DNA of 64,000 nucleotides from Alphaproteobacteria bacterium (GTDB lineage: Bacteria; Pseudomonadota; Alphaproteobacteria; Reyranellales; Reyranellaceae): NCBI GenBank assembly GCA_019235415.1, contig JAFAKN010000309.1, positions 1 through 64,000 on the forward strand, given 5' to 3'. A program made the translations under genes and the position numbers. Within the stretch, counting starts at the first letter, position 1, and each line of letters starts with the position of its first letter. Of this stretch, positions 10,870-20,095 are shown one piece after another. The notes beneath the pieces were generated by a model. The model did not search any database. It worked only from the letters and a program-made list of their open reading frames with translations, and was not told the DNA's origin.

Positions 10870-10980
10870 TCATCCCGAGCGTAGCGAGGGATCTTTGAGG
10901 CAACAGGAAGGATCCCTCGCTACGCTCGGGATGACGGAAGCTGCGCTCGGGATGACGGAAGCTACGCTCGGGATGACAAA
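10870..10980. repeat. Palindromic intergenic repeat family A (tcatcccgagcg.agcgaggatcc) with right arm tandemly triplicated (about 21-bp period)
   Basis: tcatcccgagcgtagcgagggatc ... gatccctcgctacgctcgggatga inverted arms, then ctcgggatgacggaagctgcg ctcgggatgacggaagctacg ctcgggatgaca. Confidence 0.85.
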
Positions 10981-11009
10981 GGGCGGAAGACATAAGGAAG
11001 GAAACGCAA

Positions 11010-12533
11010 ATGAGTTCGGGTATCCCTGCCGAGGACTGGATCGGCCATCACGCGCGCTTCGCGCCTGGTTCGCCGGCCGCGCATGACCTCGCCTCCGGCC
11101 GGCGCTTCACCTATGCCCAGTTCGACGAGCGCATCGCCCGCGCCGCCTTGTGGCTGGCCCGGGCATTAGGGGTGAAGCGGGGCGACCGGGTCGCCGTGCT
11201 GAGCATGAACGACACCGACGTTTTCGAGCTGCAGTTCGCCTGCCGGCGGCTCGGCGCGATCTTCCTGCCGCTGAACTGGCGGCTCGCGGTGCCAGAGCTC
11301 GAGTTCATCTGCAAGGACGCCAGCCCGCTCGTGCTGATCCACGGCACGGAGTTCGCCGACGCCGCACACCAGGTGGCGAAGTTGGCGAGTGTCCGGCACC
11401 TTGCCGACCTCGCCAACGGCAAGCCTAGCGCTTACGAGTCCGGGCTCGCCGCCGCGAGCGGCACGCTCGATCCGCCGGTGCTCGATCTCGCCGACATCTG
11501 GACCATCATGTACACGTCGGGCACGACCGGGCGGCCCAAGGGGGCGCAAATCACGTACCAGATGTGCGTGTTCAACGCGATCCAGTGCGCCATGACGGTC
11601 GGGCTCACCGCCGAGACGAAGAACCTGGTGTTCCTGCCGACGTTCCATACCGGCGGCCTCAATGTCTACGCCAACCCGACCTTCCACACCGGCGGCTGCA
11701 ATGTCGTCATGCGCAGCTTCGATCCGAGTCTGTTCCTCAAGCTCCTGACCGATCGCGCGCTGCATCTCACGCACCTGCTCGGCGTGCCGACCAACTTCCT
11801 GATGCTGGCGCAGGAGCTCGGCTTCGCCGACGCCGACCTGTCGCACATCGTTTGCATCGGCATCGGCGGCGCCGCCGCGCCGCTGGCGCTGCTCGAGGAT
11901 TACGGCCGCAAGGGCATTCCGCTGCAGCAGGGTTGGGGCATGACCGAGACCGGGCCGCTCGGCTTGATGCTGTCGCCCGCCATGGCGCTTGCCAAGGTCG
12001 GCTCGTCGGGGCTGCCGCCGATGTACGTGCGGCTCAAGATCTGCGATCCCGACGGCAACGAAGTGAAGCCGGGCGAGACCGGTGAGCTCATGATCAAGGG
12101 GCCGACCGTGACGCCGGGCTACTGGAACCGCCCGGAGGCCAACCGCGCGTCGTTCACCAAAGACGGCTGGTTCCATACCGGCGATGCCGCCCGCCAGGAC
12201 GAGGACGGCTACTACTACATCGTCGACCGCTGGAAGGACATGTTCATCTCGGGTGGCGAGAACGTCTATCCGGCCGAAGTGGAGAACGTGATCTTCCAGC
12301 TCGACGGCGTGTTGGAGAACGCGGTGGTCGGCATTCCGCACGCCAAATGGGGCGAGGTCGGTCGCGCCTTCGTGGTGCTGAAGACCGGCGCCAATCTCGA
12401 CGAGGCGGCGGTGATCGAGCATTGCGGCTCGCAGCTCGCGCGTTACAAGGTGCCGAAGGAGGTGCGCTTCCTCGATGCTCTGCCGCACAACGCGACCGGC
12501 AAGGTGCTGAAGCACCAGCTGCCGCGAAGCTGA
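11010..12533 (+). CDS. Acyl-CoA synthetase / AMP-dependent ligase (long-chain fatty-acid-CoA ligase type)
   Basis: 507 aa; YTSGTTGRPKG, WGMTETGP, YIVDRWKDMFISGGENVYPAEVE, ATGKVLK motifs. Confidence 0.93.
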   Translation: MSSGIPAEDWIGHHARFAPGSPAAHDLASGRRFTYAQFDERIARAALWLARALGVKRGDRVAVLSMNDTDVFELQFACRRLGAIFLPLNWRLAVPELEFICKDASPLVLIHGTEFADAAHQVAKLASVRHLADLANGKPSAYESGLAAASGTLDPPVLDLADIWTIMYTSGTTGRPKGAQITYQMCVFNAIQCAMTVGLTAETKNLVFLPTFHTGGLNVYANPTFHTGGCNVVMRSFDPSLFLKLLTDRALHLTHLLGVPTNFLMLAQELGFADADLSHIVCIGIGGAAAPLALLEDYGRKGIPLQQGWGMTETGPLGLMLSPAMALAKVGSSGLPPMYVRLKICDPDGNEVKPGETGELMIKGPTVTPGYWNRPEANRASFTKDGWFHTGDAARQDEDGYYYIVDRWKDMFISGGENVYPAEVENVIFQLDGVLENAVVGIPHAKWGEVGRAFVVLKTGANLDEAAVIEHCGSQLARYKVPKEVRFLDALPHNATGKVLKHQLPRS

Positions 12534-12624
12534 GACCGGGAGGACGGCGCCGGCACGTCGCACGCCGGCCGGCACAGGCACCGGTCTTTGCTTCGCGAGC
12601 TGGTCCTGAAAGCGGAGGGATGGG

Positions 12625-13731
12625 ATGAAGATCAAGAGCGTGGAGATCATCGCCCTCGAGATTCCGCTGTCGCGCAACTTCGGCGGCAGCAAGTACAACG
12701 TCACCAAGCGCTGCACGATCATCACCCGCATCCAGACCAGCGACGGGATGGTGAGCGAGGTCTACAACGGCGACAACCGCGACCATGCGCGCGAAGTCGT
12801 CGAGATCATCGAGGAGGAGCTGGCGCCGATGCTGATCGGCGAGGACGCCTTCGCGATCGAGCGGCACTGGCAGAAGATGTTCAAGGCCGCCGAATGGAAC
12901 CGCGATCGCAAGCTGGTCATGGAAGCGATCGCCTGCGTCGACAGCGCGCTGTGGGATCTTTTGGGCAAGTCGGCCGGTAGCAATGTTTGCCGGCTGCTCG
13001 GTGGTTTCCGGCAAGAGCTGCCGATCATCTGCATCGGCGGCTACTACGAGGAGGGCAAGACGCTCGCCGATCTCGGCAAGGAGATGGAGCGCCTGAAGGC
13101 GGCCGGGTTGGCCGGCTGCAAGGTCAAGGTGGGCGGGCTGAGCGCCGAGGAGGACGCCCAGCGCGTCGAGGCGGCGCGCAAGGGCGCCGGCGCCGATTTC
13201 TGGATCGCGGTCGATGCCAACCGCGGCTGGCCGGTCAGCGAGGCGGTCCGATTCGCCAGGCTGGTCGAGAAGTACGACATCGCCTGGTTCGAGGAGCCCT
13301 GCCACTGGTACGACGATGCGCGCATGATGGCCGAGGTTCGGCGCGCGACCTCGATCCCGATCGACGCCGGCCAGAGCGAGATCACCGCCGCCGGCGTGCG
13401 GCGGCTGATCGACGCCGGCGCCGTCGACATCGTCAACTTCGATGCATCGGAAGCGGGTGGCGTCACCGAATGGTGCCGCGCCGCCGCTCTATGTGCCCTG
13501 CACGGCCTGGAAGTCGGCCATCACGAGGAAGCGCAGATCGCCATGCAGATGTTGGCGGCGATCCCCAACGGCCTCGCCGTGGAGTGCTTCGAGGCCGACC
13601 GCGATCCGATCTGGGCCGGCCTGATCGCCAACCGTCCCAACCCGAAGAACGGCATCATCGCGATCCCGCAGGGCCCGGGCTTCGGCCTCGAGCTCGATTG
13701 GGACATGGTGAAGAGGTACCGGGTGAATTGA
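12625..13731 (+). CDS. Mandelate racemase/muconate lactonizing enzyme family protein
   Basis: 368 aa; MKIKSVEIIALEIPLSRNFGGSKYNVTKR..., CKVKVGG, VDANRGW, FEEPCHWYDD, DAGQSEIT enolase-superfamily pattern. Confidence 0.9.
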   Translation: MKIKSVEIIALEIPLSRNFGGSKYNVTKRCTIITRIQTSDGMVSEVYNGDNRDHAREVVEIIEEELAPMLIGEDAFAIERHWQKMFKAAEWNRDRKLVMEAIACVDSALWDLLGKSAGSNVCRLLGGFRQELPIICIGGYYEEGKTLADLGKEMERLKAAGLAGCKVKVGGLSAEEDAQRVEAARKGAGADFWIAVDANRGWPVSEAVRFARLVEKYDIAWFEEPCHWYDDARMMAEVRRATSIPIDAGQSEITAAGVRRLIDAGAVDIVNFDASEAGGVTEWCRAAALCALHGLEVGHHEEAQIAMQMLAAIPNGLAVECFEADRDPIWAGLIANRPNPKNGIIAIPQGPGFGLELDWDMVKRYRVN

Positions 13732-13737
13732 CTCAGG

Positions 13738-13821
13738 GCTGGGAGCGCGCCACTCCAGTGGCGCCGTCATGAGGTGCCGAACCGCAAAAGAAGAGCGCCA
13801 CTGGAGTGGCGCGCTCCCAGC
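13738..13821. repeat. Palindromic intergenic repeat family B (gctgggagcgcgccactccagtggcgc ... gcgccactggagtggcgcgctcccagc)
   Basis: Long inverted repeat, shared with 55904..55985 and 63343..63422. Confidence 0.85.
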
Positions 13822-13829
13822 GATGAATG

Positions 13830-15131
13830 TTACGCGTAGGCTTTGGCGGCCTCGCTGTGCGCCCACTTTGCGGCTTCCTCGGCCGGCATGCCCTGGATCG
13901 CCTTGGCGTACATGTCGACGATGATGTACTTGCTGATCACCTCGGCGGACTTGCGGTCGGGTGGGCCGGCGTAGCCGGCCAGCCGTCCGTACAACGGCAG
14001 GTCCTTGAAGGGTTTCAGCACCGGATCGACGTCCCACACCGCATGCTTGGCCCAGTCCTTGGTGGCACCCGAGGTGTAGCCCTGCTGCGAAGTGAACCAC
14101 TGATCGTAGACCTGCTTGGAATGGATCCAGCGCAGGAAGTCCTTGGCCGCCTTCTGGTTCTTGGAGTAGCCCATGACCATGTCGGTGAACACGCCGGGGA
14201 GGTTGTACTGACCGGCAACGCCCTTGGGGATCGGGGCATGCAGGATGTCCTGGAACATCGGCGTGCCTTTTTCCGTCAGGTAGGTCTCCGGCTTCTTCTT
14301 GGCTTCGATGTAGATCGAGGCGCCGTTGTTGGTGGCGCTGATGGTCTGGGCGAGGAATGCCCGGTTGTTGTTGGTGTCGTCCCAGGCCAGCCCGCCTTCG
14401 TCCATGGTCTCCTTCCACAGGGCGACCGCGAGTTTGATCGATTCGACCGTCTCCTTGCTGTCGAGCACGACCTTGCCGTCGGTCTCGACCTCCTTGCCGC
14501 CGAACGACCACAGGAAGGGATACCACCAGCCCGGCGCGTCGCCGAACGTGTGACCTGCCGTCTGGCCGATCGGCCGACCCTTGGCCTTCAGCTTCTTGCC
14601 GGCGTCACGGAAAGTGTCCCAGGTTTCCGGGAAAGTCTTGTGGCCCACGTCCTCGAGCCACGACTTGCGATAGGCGATCAGGCCGCCGCCGGTGGTCCAG
14701 GGCACGCCGATCCACTTGTTGCCGACCGTGGCGATCTGGCGCGAGACGTCGTAGTAGCCGCCCTGGGCGTTGGCGATCTCCTCGGCCACGTCGCCCGAGT
14801 CGGCCAGGCTCTCGGAGTAGAGCTGCGGCCAGTTGCCGAACGCCATGATGATATCCGCACCGGTGCCCGACTGGATCGCCGAGGTGATGCGCGATTGGAG
14901 GTCGTTGGCATTGACGGTCTCGACCTTGAGCGCAATGCCGGTCGCCTTCTTGCATTCCTGCGTGATCGGGCCCTTGAGCAGCACGTCGGAAGCGGGCACG
15001 AAATCGGCCCAACGCAGCCAGTGGATGCTGGCCCCTTGGGCGATGGCCGGCGCTGCCAGGCCGCCGACCTGTGCCGCGACGGCGCCCGACGCAGAAAGCC
15101 TGAAAAGCTTACGCCGCGCAATGCGACTCAT
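13830..15131 (-). CDS. ABC transporter extracellular solute-binding protein, family 1 (sugar/polyol type)
   Basis: From ATG at 15131: MSRIARRKLFRLSASGAVAAQVGGLAAPAIAQGASIHWLRWADFVPASDVLLKG..., Tat-like signal and SBP_bac_1-like body. Confidence 0.85.
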   Translation of the reverse strand: MSRIARRKLFRLSASGAVAAQVGGLAAPAIAQGASIHWLRWADFVPASDVLLKGPITQECKKATGIALKVETVNANDLQSRITSAIQSGTGADIIMAFGNWPQLYSESLADSGDVAEEIANAQGGYYDVSRQIATVGNKWIGVPWTTGGGLIAYRKSWLEDVGHKTFPETWDTFRDAGKKLKAKGRPIGQTAGHTFGDAPGWWYPFLWSFGGKEVETDGKVVLDSKETVESIKLAVALWKETMDEGGLAWDDTNNNRAFLAQTISATNNGASIYIEAKKKPETYLTEKGTPMFQDILHAPIPKGVAGQYNLPGVFTDMVMGYSKNQKAAKDFLRWIHSKQVYDQWFTSQQGYTSGATKDWAKHAVWDVDPVLKPFKDLPLYGRLAGYAGPPDRKSAEVISKYIIVDMYAKAIQGMPAEEAAKWAHSEAAKAYA

Positions 15132-15328
15132 GGTTTCCTCCCTGATTGTCGTCGTGTTGAAGCGTGCTATGCGCTGAACAAACGCGTGCTCGACGCGCGA
15201 CGTGCGTGCCGAGGACTCGTTACGCTCACTAAGCGTCTCGAACTGCACCACTTTCCCGGGAGCTTCGACGGCTCCAGGGACAACGCTGCTTCAACAATAC
15301 GCCCAATCGGGCAGGACGGGGAGGGGCC

Positions 15329-16237
15329 TCAGGCGAAGGCCGCGAAGACTTCCTCAATGGCCTTCATCTGGTTGCCGTTGGCCGAGGTCGGCACGACGAT
15401 CGGCGTGTGCACTCCGGCGGCGCGCCAAGCGGCGACGCCGTCGCGCACCTTGCCGGCCGGTCCGAACAGCGTGTTGTCGGCAAGCCACTTGTCGGTGAGG
15501 TACTTCGGCACGTCGTCGCGGCGGCCTTCCAGGATGGCGGTTTCGATCGCGTCCATTTCCTCGACGTAGCCCGCCTCCTTCCAGTAGTTCCGGTAGTTGG
15601 GCAGGAAGGCGTAGCGGGTGAGCGTGCGCCGGTTGACCGCCTTGGCCGCCTCGACGTCGTCGCTGACGCAGGTCGGGATCATGTCGCCGATGAAGAAGCC
15701 GGGATCGCTGCGTTTGGCTTGCGGCAGAGCGGCGAGCGAGGCTTGCATATGCGACAGCGAGGCGTTGGCGAACACTACGCCCTCGGCGAGCTCGCCGGCC
15801 AGCGCCACCATGCGCTTGCGCAACGCCGCGACGATGATCGGCGGCAACGGCCCGAAGTCCTTCTCGGCGCGGAACTTCTCGATGAAGGCGTGGGTGTCGG
15901 CCAGCGGCTTGCCGGGAGCGACGCCCATGCGCACATAGGAAGGGCCGTGGGCGATGCCGATGCCGAGTGAAAAGCGGCCGCCGGAAATCTCGTGCATCAT
16001 CGCGGCGCTCTGTGCGAAATCGACAACAGTCCGCTGGTAGATCGGCGTGATCGCCGTGGCGAACCGCAGCGAGGTCGTGGTCCATGACAGCGCCTCGCAC
16101 ATCGACATGTTGCCCATCGGGCTTGGCGAGTAGACACCGGTGAAGCCGCGGCGCTCGGCGTCCTGGCAGAGCTCGATGGTGTGCCGCCGGCGGCCAGGCA
16201 TCGCAACGATGGAGAGGGCAGGGAGCGGATCGGCCAT
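15329..16237 (-). CDS. LLM class (F420/flavin-dependent) oxidoreductase
   Basis: 302 aa; MADPLPALSIVAMPGRRRHTIELCQDAERRGFTGVYSPSPMGNMSMCEAL... ISGGRFSLGIGIAHGPSY. Confidence 0.85.
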   Translation of the reverse strand: MADPLPALSIVAMPGRRRHTIELCQDAERRGFTGVYSPSPMGNMSMCEALSWTTTSLRFATAITPIYQRTVVDFAQSAAMMHEISGGRFSLGIGIAHGPSYVRMGVAPGKPLADTHAFIEKFRAEKDFGPLPPIIVAALRKRMVALAGELAEGVVFANASLSHMQASLAALPQAKRSDPGFFIGDMIPTCVSDDVEAAKAVNRRTLTRYAFLPNYRNYWKEAGYVEEMDAIETAILEGRRDDVPKYLTDKWLADNTLFGPAGKVRDGVAAWRAAGVHTPIVVPTSANGNQMKAIEEVFAAFA

Positions 16238-16337
16238 GGTGGAGGGTTCCTTCGCTGAGCGGTCGTTGCCGGATTATGTCCGAGCGGTCGCGGAACCCTA
16301 TGCTAGGATTGGCTCAACGAGAAATGTCTGGGAGGAA

Positions 16338-17564
16338 ATGATGCCAAGCCTGAAGGCCGCTGTCGCGGCGTGGCTGTCTTGCGGCCTGCTGAACGGCGGC
16401 CTGCTGAGCGCGCCGGCGCTGGCGCAGAACGGCGCCGTGAAGATCGGCGTGCTCGACGACATGTCGGGGCCGTATGCCGAAAACACCGGACCGGGCGACG
16501 TCGCGGCGGTGAAGTTCGCAATCGCCGATTTCGGCGGCAAGGTTTTGGGCAAGCCGATCGAGATGGTCAGCGCTGATTTCCAGAGCAAGGTCGATGTCGG
16601 CGTCGGCATCGCCAAGCGCTGGTACGACGACGAGAACGTCGATCTCGTGATCGGCGTCCCCAATTCGGCGATCGCGCTCGCGCTGGTGAAGGTGGCCGAC
16701 GAGAAGAACCGCATCGCGATGCCGACCGCTGCCGCGACGTCGGAGCTGACGGGCAAGGGCTGCGGCAGCCACAGCGTCCACTTCATCTATGACACCTACG
16801 GCCAGACCAAGACCATCGTGAATGCGCTCGCCAAGCAGGGTGTCGACAGCTGGTACTTCATCACCGTCGACTACGCTTTCGGCCTCGCCATCGAGGCCGA
16901 CGCCGGCGGCTTCATCAAGGCGGCCGGCGGCAAGGTCCTCGGGTCGTCGCGCCATCCGCTGAACAGCCAGGATTTCTCGTCCTATGTCGTTCAGGCGCAG
17001 TCCTCCAAGGCCAAGGGGCTGCTGTTCGCCGACGGCGGCAACGACATCATCAACGGCGTGAAGCAGGCCGCGGAGTTCGGCGTCGCCAAGCAGGGCATGA
17101 AGATCAGCGCGCCGCTCGCCCAGTTCCCCGACGTGCACGGCGTCGGTCTGAAGATCGCCCAGGGCCTGCTGATCGCGAGCCCGTTCTACTACGACATGAA
17201 CCCCGAGGCGCGCGCCTACACCGACCGCTTCACCAAGGAGATCGGCCGGCCGCCGTCGTTCATCCAGGCCGGCACCTACGGCGCCGTGATGCACTACCTG
17301 AAGGCGGTGCAGGCCGCCGGGACCGACGAGGCCAAGGCCGTGATGGCCAAGATGAGGGAGCTGCCGATCAACGACTTCATGACCAAGAACGGCAGCGTGC
17401 GGGCCGACGGCCAGGTGATCCGCGACATGTACCTCATGCAGGCCAAGGCGCCCGAGGAGTCCAAGGGCGAATGGGACCTCGCCAAGATCATCGCCACGGT
17501 GCCGGGCAATGAGGCGTTCCGGCCGATGAGCGAAGGCGGCTGCCCCTTGGTTGCCGGCAAGTAG
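16338..17564 (+). CDS. ABC transporter substrate-binding protein, branched-chain amino acid type (periplasmic binding fold I)
   Basis: From ATG 16338: MMPSLKAAVAAWLSCGLLNGGLLSAPALAQNGAVKIGVLDDMSGPYAENTGPGDVAAVKFAI..., RBS ggagg just upstream. Confidence 0.9.
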   Translation: MMPSLKAAVAAWLSCGLLNGGLLSAPALAQNGAVKIGVLDDMSGPYAENTGPGDVAAVKFAIADFGGKVLGKPIEMVSADFQSKVDVGVGIAKRWYDDENVDLVIGVPNSAIALALVKVADEKNRIAMPTAAATSELTGKGCGSHSVHFIYDTYGQTKTIVNALAKQGVDSWYFITVDYAFGLAIEADAGGFIKAAGGKVLGSSRHPLNSQDFSSYVVQAQSSKAKGLLFADGGNDIINGVKQAAEFGVAKQGMKISAPLAQFPDVHGVGLKIAQGLLIASPFYYDMNPEARAYTDRFTKEIGRPPSFIQAGTYGAVMHYLKAVQAAGTDEAKAVMAKMRELPINDFMTKNGSVRADGQVIRDMYLMQAKAPEESKGEWDLAKIIATVPGNEAFRPMSEGGCPLVAGK

Positions 17565-17589
17565 CGGAACCTGTGTCGGCCTGAACTCG

Positions 17590-18657
17590 TCACCGCGTCT
17601 GCGGCGGCCCTGCTTGCGGATGTTGCAGCCAGCCGAGCAGCGCTTCGTGGAACCGCGATGGCGCCTCAATCTGCGGCGCATGGCCAAGATCCGGGAACTC
17701 GATCAACTGCGCGTGCGGGAAACGCGCGACCGCCGCCTTGCCCAGCGCCGGATAGTCGCCGAGCGTGCCGCGGACGGCCGGCGGTGCGAGGTCCTTGCCG
17801 ATTGCCGTGGTGTCCTTGTCACCGATCATCAACAGCACCGGCGGGGCGACCCGCTCGAACTGGTAGTACACCGGCTGGGTGGCGATCATGTCGTATAGCC
17901 GGGCGGAGCTTTCCATCACCACGTCGCGTCCCGGACCGCGATACATGCCGGCCAGCATCTGCACCCAGCGCTCGTAGGCGGGATCCCAGTTGCCCGTGTA
18001 GTAGGTTGCACGCTCGTAGGCGCGGATGTTGTCGGCGGTGACATGCTCCTCCCGCGCCAGCCAGCCGTCGAGGCTGAGCCACGGCACGCCCTTGGCCTGC
18101 CAGTCCTCGAGCCCGATCGGATCGACCAGCACCAGCTGGTCGACGCTGGTCGGGAACATCAGGGCATGGCGCAGCGCCAGCATGCCGCCCGTCGAATGGC
18201 CGATCAGGATCGCGCGCTCGATGCCGAGCGACGCCAGCAATGCCTTGGTGTTGCCGGCGAGCTGCTCGAAGGTGAACTGATAGCCCGCAGGCTTGCTCGA
18301 CTTGCAGAAGCCGATCTGGTCGGGGGCGATCACGCGGAAGCCGGCGCCGGCCAGAACCCTTATGGTGCCTTCCCAGGTAGCGGCGCAGAAGTTCTTGCCG
18401 TGCAGCAACACGACGGTGCGGCCGTTGGCCGGGCCCGTGGGCCGCACATCCATGTACGCCATTTCGAGGTCCTGGCCCTGGGAGCGAAAGCGCCATGTCT
18501 GCACCGGGAAGGGGTACTCGAACCCCTCGAGGCGCGGACCGTAGACCGGCGCATCCGCCGCCTGGGCGAGTGCCGCCACCGGCGCGAAGCCGATGGCGGC
18601 GGCGAGGGCGAGACGGATTGCGGGCCGGCGCATCTTCGATTTATGGCCGGCAGACAT
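17590..18657 (-). CDS. Alpha/beta fold hydrolase (exported)
   Basis: 355 aa; VVLLHGKNFCAATWEGTIRVLAGAGFRVIAPDQIGFCKSSKP, nucleophile elbow GHSTGG, signal peptide. Confidence 0.88.
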   Translation of the reverse strand: MSAGHKSKMRRPAIRLALAAAIGFAPVAALAQAADAPVYGPRLEGFEYPFPVQTWRFRSQGQDLEMAYMDVRPTGPANGRTVVLLHGKNFCAATWEGTIRVLAGAGFRVIAPDQIGFCKSSKPAGYQFTFEQLAGNTKALLASLGIERAILIGHSTGGMLALRHALMFPTSVDQLVLVDPIGLEDWQAKGVPWLSLDGWLAREEHVTADNIRAYERATYYTGNWDPAYERWVQMLAGMYRGPGRDVVMESSARLYDMIATQPVYYQFERVAPPVLLMIGDKDTTAIGKDLAPPAVRGTLGDYPALGKAAVARFPHAQLIEFPDLGHAPQIEAPSRFHEALLGWLQHPQAGPPQTR

Positions 18658-19286
18658 CAGGTTCCGTCGAAGCGGCTGACCTCGAGGCCGGAGCCGACCG
18701 GCAGCAGCACGCTCGAGATTCCCGGCTTGGCCCGGATCGCCTTGGCGTAGACCCGGACCTCCTCGGTATCGGGGAAGATCATGTTGTCGGCGACGACGAT
18801 CGCCCCCGGATTGAGCTTGGGATAGAACGCCTCCAGGCAGGGCACGTAGAGGTCCTTCCAGAGGTCGACCAGGACGAAGTCGAGCCCGAACGGCAGCTCG
18901 CCGATCATCCGCACCGCATCGCCGACCTTGAAGTCGATATGCTCCGCGAGGCCGGCCTTCTCGGCCATCTCGCGGGCGTGGCTCGACTTGTAGTCCTGTA
19001 GCTCCATGGTGGTCACGCGCCCGCCGGTGGCGCGCGCCGCTTCGCCGAGCCAGATCCCCGAGTAGCCGTACGAGGTGCCGAGCTCGAGGATGTTCGGCGC
19101 CTTCAAGCTGCGCACCAGGATATTGATCAGGCGGCCGGTGTCGGGACCGACGGCGAGCAGCACGCGGTCCAGCCAGCCGGTGTCGGTCTGCGACGGAGCC
19201 TGGCGCATCAGGGGCGCCTCGTCCTGCATGCGCCGGTGATAGAGGTCGAGGACCTCGCCCACTCTTGCGTCCATCGCGCCGCTCAC
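18657..19286 (-). CDS. Class I SAM-dependent O-methyltransferase (O-MTase family 3 type)
   Basis: 209 aa; ILELGTSYGYSGIWLGEAARATGGRVTTMEL ... FDFVLVDLWKDLYVPCLEAFYPKLNPGAIVVADNM. Confidence 0.85.
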   Translation of the reverse strand: MSGAMDARVGEVLDLYHRRMQDEAPLMRQAPSQTDTGWLDRVLLAVGPDTGRLINILVRSLKAPNILELGTSYGYSGIWLGEAARATGGRVTTMELQDYKSSHAREMAEKAGLAEHIDFKVGDAVRMIGELPFGLDFVLVDLWKDLYVPCLEAFYPKLNPGAIVVADNMIFPDTEEVRVYAKAIRAKPGISSVLLPVGSGLEVSRFDGT

Positions 19287-19867
19287 AGCCGCTCGATCTT
19301 CTGCGCTGCCTCGTCGAGGATGCCGGCCACCGTGTGTACGGTCTCGGGACGCACGTCGTCGCGCTCCAGGCGATTCATCAGCACCGCACGCAGGTTGGCG
19401 AGCGCCCGGCGCACGGGTGCCGCATCGGTCCGCTGCCGCAAGCTGGCGAGCTCGGCGAGGCGCGCGAACAGGGCGTCGACCTCAGCCTTTTTCTCGGCGA
19501 GATGCGCGGTGCCGTCGGCGGTGATCGCGAAGGCCTTGCGAGCGCCCTCCGACTTCGCTTCCTCGATGTGGCCCATGTCGCTCAGCATGGTGAGCGTCGG
19601 ATAGACGACGCCGGGGCTCGGCACGTAGACGCCGCCGCTCAGCTCCTCGATGGCGCGGATCAGGTCGTAGCCGTGGCGCGGCTGGTCGCCGATCAGCTTG
19701 AGCAGGACGAGGCGCAGCTCGCCGGAGTCGAAGACCCGGCGACGGCCGCGGCCCTCGTCCGACTCGCCACCCCAGCCGTGCCGGAAGCGATGGCGGCCGA
19801 AGCGACCCGCGAAATGGTGGCGCAAGCGATTGTAAGCACGTTCGAAGTCGTGATGGGACGAATGCAT
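19283..19867 (-). CDS. PadR family transcriptional regulator (YqjI-like, His-rich N-terminus)
   Basis: MHSSHHDFERAYNRLRHHFAGRFGRHRFRHGW...FDSGELRLVLLKLIGDQPRHGYDLIRAIEELSGGVYVPSPGVVYPTLTMLSDMGHIEE. ORF also has an upstream ATG at 19891. Confidence 0.85.
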   Translation of the reverse strand: MHSSHHDFERAYNRLRHHFAGRFGRHRFRHGWGGESDEGRGRRRVFDSGELRLVLLKLIGDQPRHGYDLIRAIEELSGGVYVPSPGVVYPTLTMLSDMGHIEEAKSEGARKAFAITADGTAHLAEKKAEVDALFARLAELASLRQRTDAAPVRRALANLRAVLMNRLERDDVRPETVHTVAGILDEAAQKIERL

Positions 19868-19889
19868 TTGGCATCCTTTATGTTTCGTC

Positions 19890-19906
19890 ATATCTAAGAT
19901 ATATCT
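19890..19906. promoter_or_regulatory. Candidate PadR operator: overlapping palindromes ATATCTAAGATAT and AGATATATCT
   Basis: AT-rich palindromes in an otherwise GC-rich region, immediately upstream of the padR-like start at 19867. Confidence 0.55.
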
Positions 19907-19989
19907 TGATCCGTCTAAAATGCAAGGTCGTTATAGTAAAAAACGATCGCCTTGAAGCGCTGACCTCCTCAGGTCGAGCCCGCTTGTTT

Positions 19990-20059
19990 GTCATCCCGAG
20001 GCCAAAGGCCGAGGGATCCTTCGCGTCGCCTAAGGACCCCTCGCTGCTCGGGATGACAG
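19990..20059. repeat. Palindromic repeat family A copy
   Basis: tgtcatcccgaggccaaaggccgagggatcc ... ctcgctgctcgggatgaca. Confidence 0.8.
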
Positions 20060-20060
20060 A

Positions 20061-20089
20061 GCGGACCGGGAGGTCCGCGGTCCAATGAT
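20061..20089. repeat. Short GC palindromic repeat family D (gcggaccgggaggtccgcggtccaatgat)
   Basis: 29-bp exact match to 57710..57738. Confidence 0.7.
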
Positions 20090-20095
20090 CCGACC

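Noticed and set aside
10870-10980. Possible CRISPR-like array from repeated ctcgggatgac units
   Set aside because: Only three units with 21-bp period and no spacers; explained by duplication of one arm of a palindromic repeat.
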